From contig JAGQQB010000214.1 of the NCBI GenBank assembly GCA_020426425.1, forward strand, positions 1 to 6,369: a DNA stretch of 6,369 nt. Reading direction: 5' to 3'. Positions 1 to 5,645 of this stretch are shown here, one piece after another; position 1 is the first letter of the stretch, and each line of letters begins with the position of its first letter. The stretch is from Planctomycetaceae bacterium. Its GTDB lineage: Bacteria > Planctomycetota > Planctomycetia > Planctomycetales > Planctomycetaceae. Position numbers and translations under genes: made by a program. The notes under the pieces are model-generated. The model was not told the DNA's origin and searched no databases. It was given only the letters and a program-made list of their open reading frames with translations.

Positions 1-921
1 CCGCAGTCCAGCAGCAATCGTGTGTGCATTGGGGAACAGCGGTGCATGATCGGCTCCTTCTGTGAACGCCTTCACGATAGGCGCACAGCCTTCCGCCTGC
101 ACGGCGACCATCCGTGGACGACGCGAGCCGATCCAGCCAAGCGCCTCCATTTCATCGAACGCCTTCCACATCCCAATGAGTCCAGTCCCGCCGCCTGTCG
201 GATAGAAGATGACATCGGGCAACGTGAACTCGCCGACATTGGAGGCCGCCTCGAAATCGAAAGGCAGCTCGTACCCCATCGTCTTCTTGCCTTCCACGCG
301 AAAGGGTTCTTTGAGCGTGGAGAGATCGAACCAGCCGAAACGTTCACAGCCTTGTCGTACCAGTTTGCCGCAATCGCTGATCAAGCCGTTCACGAGAAAC
401 ACTTTCGCCCCTCCGACCACCGATTCGATGATGTTCGCTGGAGGCGTGTCTTCCGGCATGAACAGATAGCATTCCATTCCCGCCCGAGCGGCGTAGTAGG
501 TGGCCGCACCCGCTGCGTTCCCGGCAGATGGCAAGGCCACGACCTGAGCCCCCAGTGCTTTCGCCCGTGTTACCGCCGCCGACATTCCGCGCGCCTTGAA
601 GCTGCCGGTCGGGTTGAACGACTCATCTTTGATGAATAAGTGCGGATAGTCGGTGAAGGGGCCACGTTGTTCGCAGGGGAGCAGTGGGGTGAGTCCTTCC
701 CCCAGGGTGACCGCATCGGCGGGATTGGCAACCGGCATCACCTCCCAGAACTTCCACATGGACCGAATAGTCCGCTGGCGCACATTGTCCGCGGTAAATT
801 GATTCCGCAGGCTGGTCAGGTCGTACTCGGCAAGTAAGGGTTTGCCGGTGGGGCCGAGGTTTTGTAACTGGTCAATCGCGAACTCAGTGCCAGTTTGTGA
901 ACAGCGCAGTCTCTGGTGCAT
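1..921 (-). CDS. thrC: Threonine synthase, PLP-dependent (partial, C-terminus beyond left edge)
   Basis: The reading frame starts at the ATG at 921-919 and stays open for 307 codons to the first base of the window, so the C-terminal part is missing. It belongs to the PLP fold-type II family. The Schiff-base lysine is K109 in NPTGSFKARGM, followed by the phosphate/substrate loop PSAGNAAGA (131-139) and the glycine loop PTGGGTGLIG (241-250) that cradles the PLP phosphate. Threonine synthases convert O-phosphohomoserine to threonine and phosphate in the cytoplasm, the last step of threonine synthesis. The N-terminus (LRCSQTG, 5-11) resembles the CxxCG start of many threonine synthases but keeps only the first cysteine. 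A weak GGAAA lies about 8 nt before the ATG. The gene is divergent from the kinase and no other threonine-pathway gene is visible. Threonine dehydratase or cysteate synthase relatives share the fold, but the spacing and N-terminus fit ThrC best. Confidence 0.88.
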   Translation of the reverse strand, partial: MHQRLRCSQTGTEFAIDQLQNLGPTGKPLLAEYDLTSLRNQFTADNVRQRTIRSMWKFWEVMPVANPADAVTLGEGLTPLLPCEQRGPFTDYPHLFIKDESFNPTGSFKARGMSAAVTRAKALGAQVVALPSAGNAAGAATYYAARAGMECYLFMPEDTPPANIIESVVGGAKVFLVNGLISDCGKLVRQGCERFGWFDLSTLKEPFRVEGKKTMGYELPFDFEAASNVGEFTLPDVIFYPTGGGTGLIGMWKAFDEMEALGWIGSRRPRMVAVQAEGCAPIVKAFTEGADHAPLFPNAHTIAAGLR

Positions 922-1039
922 GCTAACGTTTCCAGTATTGCAAGATGCGTGAAGGCAGAATCGTCCGGGCAAAGAAGTTAACAGCTTTGGCCAGAGTTCG
1001 CATCTTTCCGTTCTGTCGTTGTGTTGACGGCGAACGGAC

Positions 1040-1069
1040 TTGGCAGGCATCGTGCAGGTCGATCATAAT
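1040..1069 (+). promoter_or_regulatory. Candidate sigma70-type promoter for the kinase-DUF1499 transcript
   Basis: TTGGCA at 1040-1045 matches the -35 consensus at 5 of 6 positions, and CATAAT at 1064-1069 matches the -10 consensus at 5 of 6, with an 18-bp spacer. Transcription would start near 1076, about 48 nt before the preferred ATG at 1124. This is seen by eye only. Housekeeping promoters in this phylum are poorly defined, so the match is suggestive rather than firm. Confidence 0.35.
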
Positions 1070-1074
1070 CCGGT

Positions 1075-1088
1075 TTGGATGGATCCAA
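1075..1088. promoter_or_regulatory. Perfect 6-2-6 inverted repeat at the predicted transcription start (operator-like)
   Basis: TTGGAT-GG-ATCCAA is a perfect dyad with a two-base centre. It sits 5 bases after the candidate -10 box, covering roughly +1 to +13. The loop is too short for a good RNA hairpin, so if it is functional it more likely acts as a DNA site for a dimeric regulator. A 12-base match can also arise by chance, and no second copy was noticed near the other promoters. Confidence 0.25.
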
Positions 1089-1123
1089 GGATTCGACCTG
1101 TTCTCATCCTGTCGGGGCCTGCC

Positions 1124-2731
1124 ATGTCACAGCCGCATTCGCAAAAGTCAAAGGATCAACAGGCTCTTTCCGAGACCGTGATTGGCGGTCCGGACGGAGC
1201 GGGTCTTGGCGAGACTCAGATCCTTCCCCCTTCCCCCTCAAAACCAGTGTCGAGGAGACAAGGCATGTCGGGAAATCCGTCAGGAGACAAAAAGACGGTT
1301 ACGCTCGGTGACTTCGAACTTCGCAAGAAGCTGGGGCAGGGGGGTATGGGGACTGTGTACCTCGGCCACCAGATCAGTCTGGACCGGGATTGCGCGGTCA
1401 AGGTTCTCTCGAAAGAACTTGCCTCGAAGTCCGCGTTCGTGGACCGATTCGTGCGTGAAGCGCGATCGATGGCCAAGATCGACCACCCCAATGTGGTCAG
1501 TTGCTACGCTGTCGGGACCGATAAGGGGCATCACTACGTCGCCATGGAACTCATGGACGGCAAGAGCATGCAGGACTGGCTTGACCACCAGGGCAAGCTG
1601 AGCGTTGCCGATGCCGTGCTCGTGACCATGGTCGCTGCCGAAGCGCTGCATTACGCCCACGAACTCAACATTGTGCATCGCGACATCAAGCCGGATAACC
1701 TGCTCGTGACGCGCAAAGGGGTCGTCAAGGTGTCCGACATGGGGTTGGCCAAGGCGATTGACGATGAAGACATGTCGCTTACGCAGAGCGGGACCGGCCT
1801 GGGAACGCCACACTACATGCCGCCCGAACAAGCGCGGAACGCCAAGCATGTCGACCGCCGCTGCGACATTTATGCGCTCGGTTGCACATTGTACCACTTT
1901 GTCACCGGGGCCTTGCCGTTCGCCGGGGAATCAGTCGTCGAACTCATCACCAATAAAGAGAAGGGGAAGTTCAAGCCGGCGCATCAGCTCAACAGCGAGG
2001 TTCCAGAAAAGCTGAGCTTGATGATCGACAAGGCGATGGCCAAGGATCCGAAGCACCGCTATCAGACCTGCGCGGACTTTGTTCGCGATCTGGAAGGACT
2101 CGGCGTCGCGGGTGAGGCACTCAGCTTTGTTGATGAAAGTATTCGCGTACCTGTGCGGCGCAGTGGTGGAGCGGCGACCATTGCGGCTGGCGCGAAGACG
2201 ATGGGGAGCATGCCCGCCGCCAGTGCCAAGACCAATCCCAGCATGGCCGCTCGGCCGGCGGCGCCAGTGAAGACATCCGCGAGTTCCATGAGCGCCATCA
2301 ACGATGGCACCTGGTACGTCCGCTACACCTCGGGCGATGGTCGCGTGAAGGTCGGCAAGATGTCCCAGATTCAGATCGTTGCCGGAATGAAGGGGGACAA
2401 GTTCAACTCGCAGACGCAGGCGGCGGTGAATCCCAAGGGGCCGTTCCTGCCACTGACGCAGATCCCCATCTTCGATGACGAAGCCCGCAAGATGGTCACC
2501 CGGCAGCAGGCTCAAGCGAAGGACAATAATCTCGCGGCCGAATACGAGAAGCTGGCTAAGCAGTACGAGCGCCGCAAGTGGTGGCATCTTCTACGCAGAA
2601 TGATCGATGGGACCTTGGGGTTTGTTGGGTTGCTGATTTGGCTCGGCATCTTCGTGGCGCTTGGTGCGGGGATCTACTTTGTCTATCCGATGGTGATGGA
2701 CTACCTCGCGTCAAACACCGGACTAAAGTAG
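1124..2731 (+). CDS. Tail-anchored Hanks-type serine/threonine protein kinase
   Basis: 535 aa from the ATG at 1124. It should transfer phosphate from ATP to Ser/Thr of protein targets in the cytoplasm at the membrane. The kinase domain spans about residues 63-325: glycine loop LGQGGMGTV (70-78), Lys93 in CAVKVL, C-helix Glu112, catalytic loop HRDIKPDN (185-192, Asp187), DMG in place of DFG (205-207), PPE in place of APE (233-235), DIYALG (Asp248) and HRYQT (Arg312). All catalytic residues are present. An Ala/Pro/Thr-rich linker follows (340-392), then a W-Y-containing module resembling GYF_2 (about 393-450, inferred), a charged helix (450-487), a basic stretch RRKWWHLLRR and one transmembrane helix (about 497-521) with a short tail. 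By the positive-inside rule the kinase is cytoplasmic. No PASTA, WD40 or other sensor is present. The start is uncertain: a strong AGGAG precedes ATG 1265 (488 aa, kinase domain intact), while codon pattern favours the longer form. It probably shares a transcript with the DUF1499 gene 7 nt downstream. Confidence 0.93.
   Translation: MSQPHSQKSKDQQALSETVIGGPDGAGLGETQILPPSPSKPVSRRQGMSGNPSGDKKTVTLGDFELRKKLGQGGMGTVYLGHQISLDRDCAVKVLSKELASKSAFVDRFVREARSMAKIDHPNVVSCYAVGTDKGHHYVAMELMDGKSMQDWLDHQGKLSVADAVLVTMVAAEALHYAHELNIVHRDIKPDNLLVTRKGVVKVSDMGLAKAIDDEDMSLTQSGTGLGTPHYMPPEQARNAKHVDRRCDIYALGCTLYHFVTGALPFAGESVVELITNKEKGKFKPAHQLNSEVPEKLSLMIDKAMAKDPKHRYQTCADFVRDLEGLGVAGEALSFVDESIRVPVRRSGGAATIAAGAKTMGSMPAASAKTNPSMAARPAAPVKTSASSMSAINDGTWYVRYTSGDGRVKVGKMSQIQIVAGMKGDKFNSQTQAAVNPKGPFLPLTQIPIFDDEARKMVTRQQAQAKDNNLAAEYEKLAKQYERRKWWHLLRRMIDGTLGFVGLLIWLGIFVALGAGIYFVYPMVMDYLASNTGLK
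1252..1257 (+). promoter_or_regulatory. Strong Shine-Dalgarno (GAGGAG) before an alternative kinase start at 1265
   Basis: GAGGAG at 1252-1257 lies 7 nt upstream of the ATG at 1265, the best ribosome-binding match anywhere near the kinase 5' end. The ATG at 1124 has only GGGG (1113-1116) at 7 nt. Starting at 1265 would remove 47 residues but leave the whole kinase domain. The two starts could also both be used, giving long and short forms. Confidence 0.45.
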
Positions 2732-2738
2732 GGGTCTC

Positions 2739-3263
2739 GTGACAGAGTTCTCTACCGCGGCGAAGCAATCTGGCAGGCACCGGCATCGGTTGGCTTGGTG
2801 GCTGGTCCTGATCCTGCTAATCGTTGGCGTGACTACGAGGTTGACCGTCATGAGTTGGACTTCAAAGCGTCCCGAATATCTGGGCGTACACGCGGGACGA
2901 CTCAGCCCCTGTCCCGACTCGCCCAACTGCGTGTGCTCGCAAGATGCCGATGCGGCGCATGCGATCACACCATTTGCAGTCGGGCACGACGCGGAGCGGC
3001 AGTGGACTTTGCTGCAACAGGTGATTCAGCAGCAGCCACGCGTTACCATGGTGACCACAACCGACGACTATCTGCATGCTGAGTTTCGCAGTCTTGTGTT
3101 CGGCTTTGTCGACGACGTCGAGTTCCTGCGAGATCGCGAACAGGGCTCAATTCACGTCCGATCTGCATCCCGAGTCGGGTACTCCGATTTGGGCGTCAAT
3201 CGCAAACGCATCGAACTGCTGCGTAAAGAACTGGCGGAGATAATGCGGCGAGACGCGCAGTAG
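2739..3263 (+). CDS. DUF1499 family protein with N-terminal membrane anchor
   Basis: 174 aa starting at GTG 2739, with AGGGG at 2730-2734 (overlapping the kinase stop codon) as ribosome-binding site 4 nt upstream. A basic N-terminus (RHRHR, 13-17) precedes one hydrophobic helix (about 19-33), which looks like a membrane anchor or uncleaved signal. The remainder is a full DUF1499 domain: the hallmark LSPCPDSPNCVCSQ (55-68, with Cys58, Cys64 and Cys66), DDYLHAEFRS (109-118), GFVDDVEFL (122-130), and the most conserved block RSASRVGYSDLGVNRKRIE (141-159). The biochemical role of the family is unknown to me. The domain probably lies outside the cytoplasmic membrane, on the opposite side from the kinase. 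Tight linkage to the kinase suggests co-expression, though not necessarily that it is a substrate. Confidence 0.9.
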   Translation: MTEFSTAAKQSGRHRHRLAWWLVLILLIVGVTTRLTVMSWTSKRPEYLGVHAGRLSPCPDSPNCVCSQDADAAHAITPFAVGHDAERQWTLLQQVIQQQPRVTMVTTTDDYLHAEFRSLVFGFVDDVEFLRDREQGSIHVRSASRVGYSDLGVNRKRIELLRKELAEIMRRDAQ

Positions 3264-3287
3264 TCATCGCGTTAGGCATTCGTCACG

Positions 3288-3962
3288 TTAGAGGGGACGC
3301 CCGGCGTCAGGGCTGATGGGAGCCTGAAAGAAGTCTGGTTGCGAGGGGGATTCCGGCGGGCGTTCTCCGACGGGCAACTCGGTGGCGACATCAAACCCGG
3401 CGAGCTTCAGGAAGTTCGCGAGCAATTGATGTCCCTGTCGTGTCAGGATGGATTCGGGATGAAACTGCACGCCGTACACCGGTCGTGACTGGTGTCGCAG
3501 GGCCATGATCGTGCCGTCAGGTAAATGCGCGGTGACCTGCAATTCCTCCGGCAGTGTGTTGCGATCGACGATCAGCGAATGGTACCGGCCAGCGCGGAAT
3601 GGATGTTCGCAGTCTGTGAACAGCTCAGTCCCATCGTGCTCGACGTCACTCGCCATTCCGTGCATTGGCTGCGGAGATCGAATGATCGTTCCACCAAACG
3701 CCTGTCCGATCACCTGATGCCCCAGGCAAACGCCCAGGATCGGCAGCGACGCTGGTGCCAGTCGAACGAGGTTCAGGCAGATGCCTGCTTCGTTTGGCGT
3801 GCAGGGGCCGGGTGAAAGTAAGACCGCTCGCGGCTGACACGCGAGTACCTCGTTGACGGCCAAAGCATCGTTGCGGACCACCTCGGTCTGGACCCCAAGC
3901 TCTTCCACATACCGCGCGAGGTTGTGGACGAAACTGTCGTAGTTGTCGATCAGCAGCAGCAT
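3288..3962 (-). CDS. trpG: Anthranilate/aminodeoxychorismate synthase glutamine amidotransferase subunit (TrpG/PabA)
   Basis: 224 aa from ATG 3962 to TAA at 3290-3288. It is a class I glutamine amidotransferase that releases ammonia from glutamine for a chorismate-using partner, either TrpE (tryptophan) or PabB (folate). The N-terminal LLIDNYDSFVHNLARY (3-18) is typical. SPGPCTPNEAG (50-60) forms the oxyanion region, GVCLGHQ (77-83) holds the nucleophile Cys79, MHG (100-102) follows, and QFHPES (166-171) supplies His168 and Glu170 of the triad. The domain ends near 190; an extra Pro/Glu-rich tail (about 195-224) exceeds the usual TrpG length. No trpE or pabB lies in the window, and sequence alone does not separate TrpG from PabA or a dual-use subunit. 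It starts 21 nt after the GlcD-like gene, so the two are probably co-transcribed, and it is convergent with the DUF1499 gene with 24 nt between stops and no clear intrinsic terminator. Confidence 0.92.
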   Translation of the reverse strand: MLLLIDNYDSFVHNLARYVEELGVQTEVVRNDALAVNEVLACQPRAVLLSPGPCTPNEAGICLNLVRLAPASLPILGVCLGHQVIGQAFGGTIIRSPQPMHGMASDVEHDGTELFTDCEHPFRAGRYHSLIVDRNTLPEELQVTAHLPDGTIMALRHQSRPVYGVQFHPESILTRQGHQLLANFLKLAGFDVATELPVGERPPESPSQPDFFQAPISPDAGRPL

Positions 3963-3983
3963 TGAATGAGCATGCGTCGTGCG

Positions 3984-5471
3984 TCAGGTGGCCGCTCGTT
4001 TGCCGGTTCGTTCGATATGTTCCATCCCGCATCCCCCCGCCGTCGGCAGCAGCTTGTGCGGACTGCAAAGTCCGCGGGGATTGAAAACGCGGCGAATGTC
4101 GTCCATCACGTTGATGTCGGTTCGCGTGAACAGGTAGCGTTGTGTTGAGCCAACAGGACTTGACTCGGTGGGATCGTCGGGCGGGCACATGAAGTTGATC
4201 TTCTCCACACCAATCCCATGTTCTCCAGTCACGCTGCCGCCGAGTTCAAGGCACTTGGAGAGAATCTCTTCGCCTGCGGCGACAACGTTCCGCACTTGTT
4301 GGGAATCCCGCTCGTCGAATAACAGGATAGGGTGAATGTTCCCATCGCCAGCATGAAAGACGTTCACGATTCGGAGTCCATATTTCTGACTGGTTGCCTC
4401 GATGAATTCGAGGATCTGCGGCAGTTGCGTGCGAGGGACAACTCCGTCTTGCGTGCAGTAACTGGGGGCGAGCCGACCAATTGCCCCGAAGGCTTGCTTG
4501 CGGCATTTCCACAGCAGCGCCCGCTCGGTATCGGAGTTTGCCTTGCGAACCTCCCGTGCGCCATGCTGTTCGCAGATCTCGACAATGTGTGCGGCCTCCT
4601 GATCGACGGCAACTTCGAGTCCATCGACTTCAATCAACAGGACCGCTCCGGCATCGAGCGGAAACCCGAAGTGGAACGCTTCTTCAAGCGCGCCGACGAT
4701 TCCCTGATCCATCATTTCGAGTGCGGCGGGAATGATGCCTGCGCCGATGATTCCGCTGATTGCCTCGGTCGCCTGCTGCACGGTTTCAAAGATGCCGAGC
4801 AGCGTGCGATACGCGACCGGATCGCGCGTCAGTCGCACCCAGACTTTAGTCACGATGCCGAACGTCCCTTCGTTTCCGACGAACAGGCCGGTCAAATCAC
4901 AACCGGGACCACCAGCGTGCGGTCCCCCGAGTTGCATGAGATCCCCACTTGGTGAAACGTACTCCACTCCCAGGACATGATTGACCGTCACGCCATATTT
5001 CAAGGTATGCGGTCCGCCGGAGTTCGTCGCGACGTTGCCGCCAATGGTACAGGCCCCTTGCGATGAGGGGTCTGGCGCATAGTGGAATCCGCTCGCCTGC
5101 AGTTGTCGCGTCAGGTGGACATTGACCAGTCCGGGTTCGACGACGGCATAGCGGTCGCGGAGATTGATTTCGACAATCTGCTTCATGCGCGTGAGGCAGA
5201 TCATCACACCGCCCCCCATCGGGAGCGTGCCACCGGCGAGCGATGTCCCCGCGCCACGTGGTACGAAGGGGATCTGATGCTCAACACAGAGCCGTACAAT
5301 CTGTTGCACCTGGGTCGCTGACGTGGGAAAGACAACGACATCCGGTGACTTCTTCTCGACGACGTAGCCATCGCACTCGTAGACGATCAACTCCTCTTCC
5401 GCGTCGAGGACATTTCGGTCGCCCAGTCGGGAACGGAGTTCGTCAATGAAGGGGGGAGTGATCGCGGTCAT
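3984..5471 (-). CDS. glcD: FAD-linked 2-hydroxyacid oxidase, glycolate oxidase subunit GlcD-like
   Basis: 495 aa from ATG 5471; an adjacent in-frame GTG at 5474 would add one residue. The PCMH-type FAD-binding domain covers about 40-215: PRGAGTSLAGG (71-81), PDPSSQGACTIGGN (134-147) with TNSGGPHTLKYG (149-160), and VGNEGTFGIVTK (198-209). The FAD-oxidase C-terminal domain covers about 220-470, with HAGDGNIHP (373-381) and GEHGIG (416-421), the histidine motifs that bind metal and substrate in GlcD/lactate-dehydrogenase relatives, and ends in VFNPRGLCSPHKLLP. Such enzymes oxidise glycolate, D-lactate or related 2-hydroxyacids and pass electrons to a partner. The usual partners GlcE and the Fe-S protein GlcF are not next to it. 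An unusual insert of about 16 residues (about 429-446, CPPDDPTESSPVG...) lies between GEHGIG and the final helix. No clear Shine-Dalgarno is visible. Substrate is not decided by sequence; D-lactate dehydrogenase is a close alternative. Confidence 0.9.
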   Translation of the reverse strand: MTAITPPFIDELRSRLGDRNVLDAEEELIVYECDGYVVEKKSPDVVVFPTSATQVQQIVRLCVEHQIPFVPRGAGTSLAGGTLPMGGGVMICLTRMKQIVEINLRDRYAVVEPGLVNVHLTRQLQASGFHYAPDPSSQGACTIGGNVATNSGGPHTLKYGVTVNHVLGVEYVSPSGDLMQLGGPHAGGPGCDLTGLFVGNEGTFGIVTKVWVRLTRDPVAYRTLLGIFETVQQATEAISGIIGAGIIPAALEMMDQGIVGALEEAFHFGFPLDAGAVLLIEVDGLEVAVDQEAAHIVEICEQHGAREVRKANSDTERALLWKCRKQAFGAIGRLAPSYCTQDGVVPRTQLPQILEFIEATSQKYGLRIVNVFHAGDGNIHPILLFDERDSQQVRNVVAAGEEILSKCLELGGSVTGEHGIGVEKINFMCPPDDPTESSPVGSTQRYLFTRTDINVMDDIRRVFNPRGLCSPHKLLPTAGGCGMEHIERTGKRAAT

Positions 5472-5645
5472 CACGGGCGGTCGTGTTGGGGCATTGAACG
5501 ATCCAATACAACAGCATTCGACGGGAAGCGGCAGCGAATTGCAAACCTACGTAGAGCGTTGAGGGGCCTGCGGCCCGTTGAGAGTTGCTTCGCGACCGTT
5601 GAGGCGTTGAAAGTTGAGCCGCGTACCGCGCGTCATCCCCCTGTG
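5472..5645. other. Intergenic region upstream of the glcD-like gene
   Basis: This 174-base gap lies between two leftward genes. Its right half carries the repeat/hairpin listed separately. Its left half could hold the promoter of the glcD-trpG pair: on the minus strand TTGCAA (5544-5539) and TCGAAT (5521-5516) are 17 bp apart, but each matches consensus at only 4 of 6 positions. No ORF is supported here. Confidence 0.5.
5557..5618. repeat. Clustered CTCAACG (plus: CGTTGAG) repeat with an embedded GC hairpin
   Basis: CGTTGAG occurs at 5557-5563, 5576-5582 and 5597-5603, followed by the variants CGTTGAA (5605-5611) and AGTTGAG (5612-5618). The starts are 19, 21, 8 and 7 bases apart. Between the first two copies GGGCC-TGC-GGCCC (5564-5576) forms a perfect 5-bp stem with a 3-base loop. 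No T-run follows on either strand, so it is not a classical intrinsic terminator, although its place 70 bases after the nucleotidyltransferase stop would suit one. The arrangement resembles dispersed intergenic REP-like elements; whether it recurs in the genome cannot be seen here. Confidence 0.55.

Larger units (their letters stand above)
922..1123. other. Divergent intergenic region between thrC and the kinase gene
   Basis: About 200 bases separate the start of the leftward threonine synthase gene from the preferred start of the rightward kinase gene. The region holds a rightward promoter candidate (1040-1069) and a dyad (1075-1088), both listed separately. I could not find a convincing -10/-35 pair for the threonine synthase gene. 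Part of the region stays open in the kinase frame from 1028 onward, so a longer kinase N-terminus (TTG at 1040 or ATG at 1079) is formally possible, but it would overlap the promoter candidate. Confidence 0.6.

Noticed and set aside
22..639. 205-codon plus-strand open frame
   Set aside because: It is antisense to the threonine synthase gene, whose minus-strand translation shows all PLP-enzyme motifs. The plus-strand translation has no recognisable domain and a composition typical of a shadow frame.
650..720. Possible frameshift in the threonine synthase gene
   Set aside because: A first reading suggested a break, but re-reading the bases at 671-685 (five Cs on the minus strand around the LLPCEQRG codons) restores one continuous frame from 921 to 1.
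1280..1897. 205-codon minus-strand open frame inside the kinase gene
   Set aside because: It lies opposite the most conserved part of the kinase domain and its translation resembles no family. Long antisense frames are common opposite GC-rich genes.
1931..2587. 218-codon minus-strand open frame inside the kinase gene
   Set aside because: It is antisense to the kinase C-terminal half, with His/Arg/Leu-rich shadow composition and no motif.
3296..3308. GACGC-CCG-GCGTC hairpin near the convergent stop codons
   Set aside because: It is a perfect 5-bp stem inside the last codons of trpG, but neither strand has a following T-run, so I do not call it an intrinsic terminator.
4332..4955. 207-codon plus-strand open frame inside the glcD-like gene
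   Set aside because: It lies opposite well-conserved oxidase sequence, and its translation has no recognisable domain.
5516..5544. Minus-strand TTGCAA-17-TCGAAT promoter for glcD
   Set aside because: Spacing is right, but both boxes match consensus at only 4 of 6 positions, too weak to list as a feature of its own.
5620..5630. CGCG-TAC-CGCG hairpin
   Set aside because: It has only four base pairs and CGCG is self-complementary, so chance occurrence in GC-rich DNA is likely.
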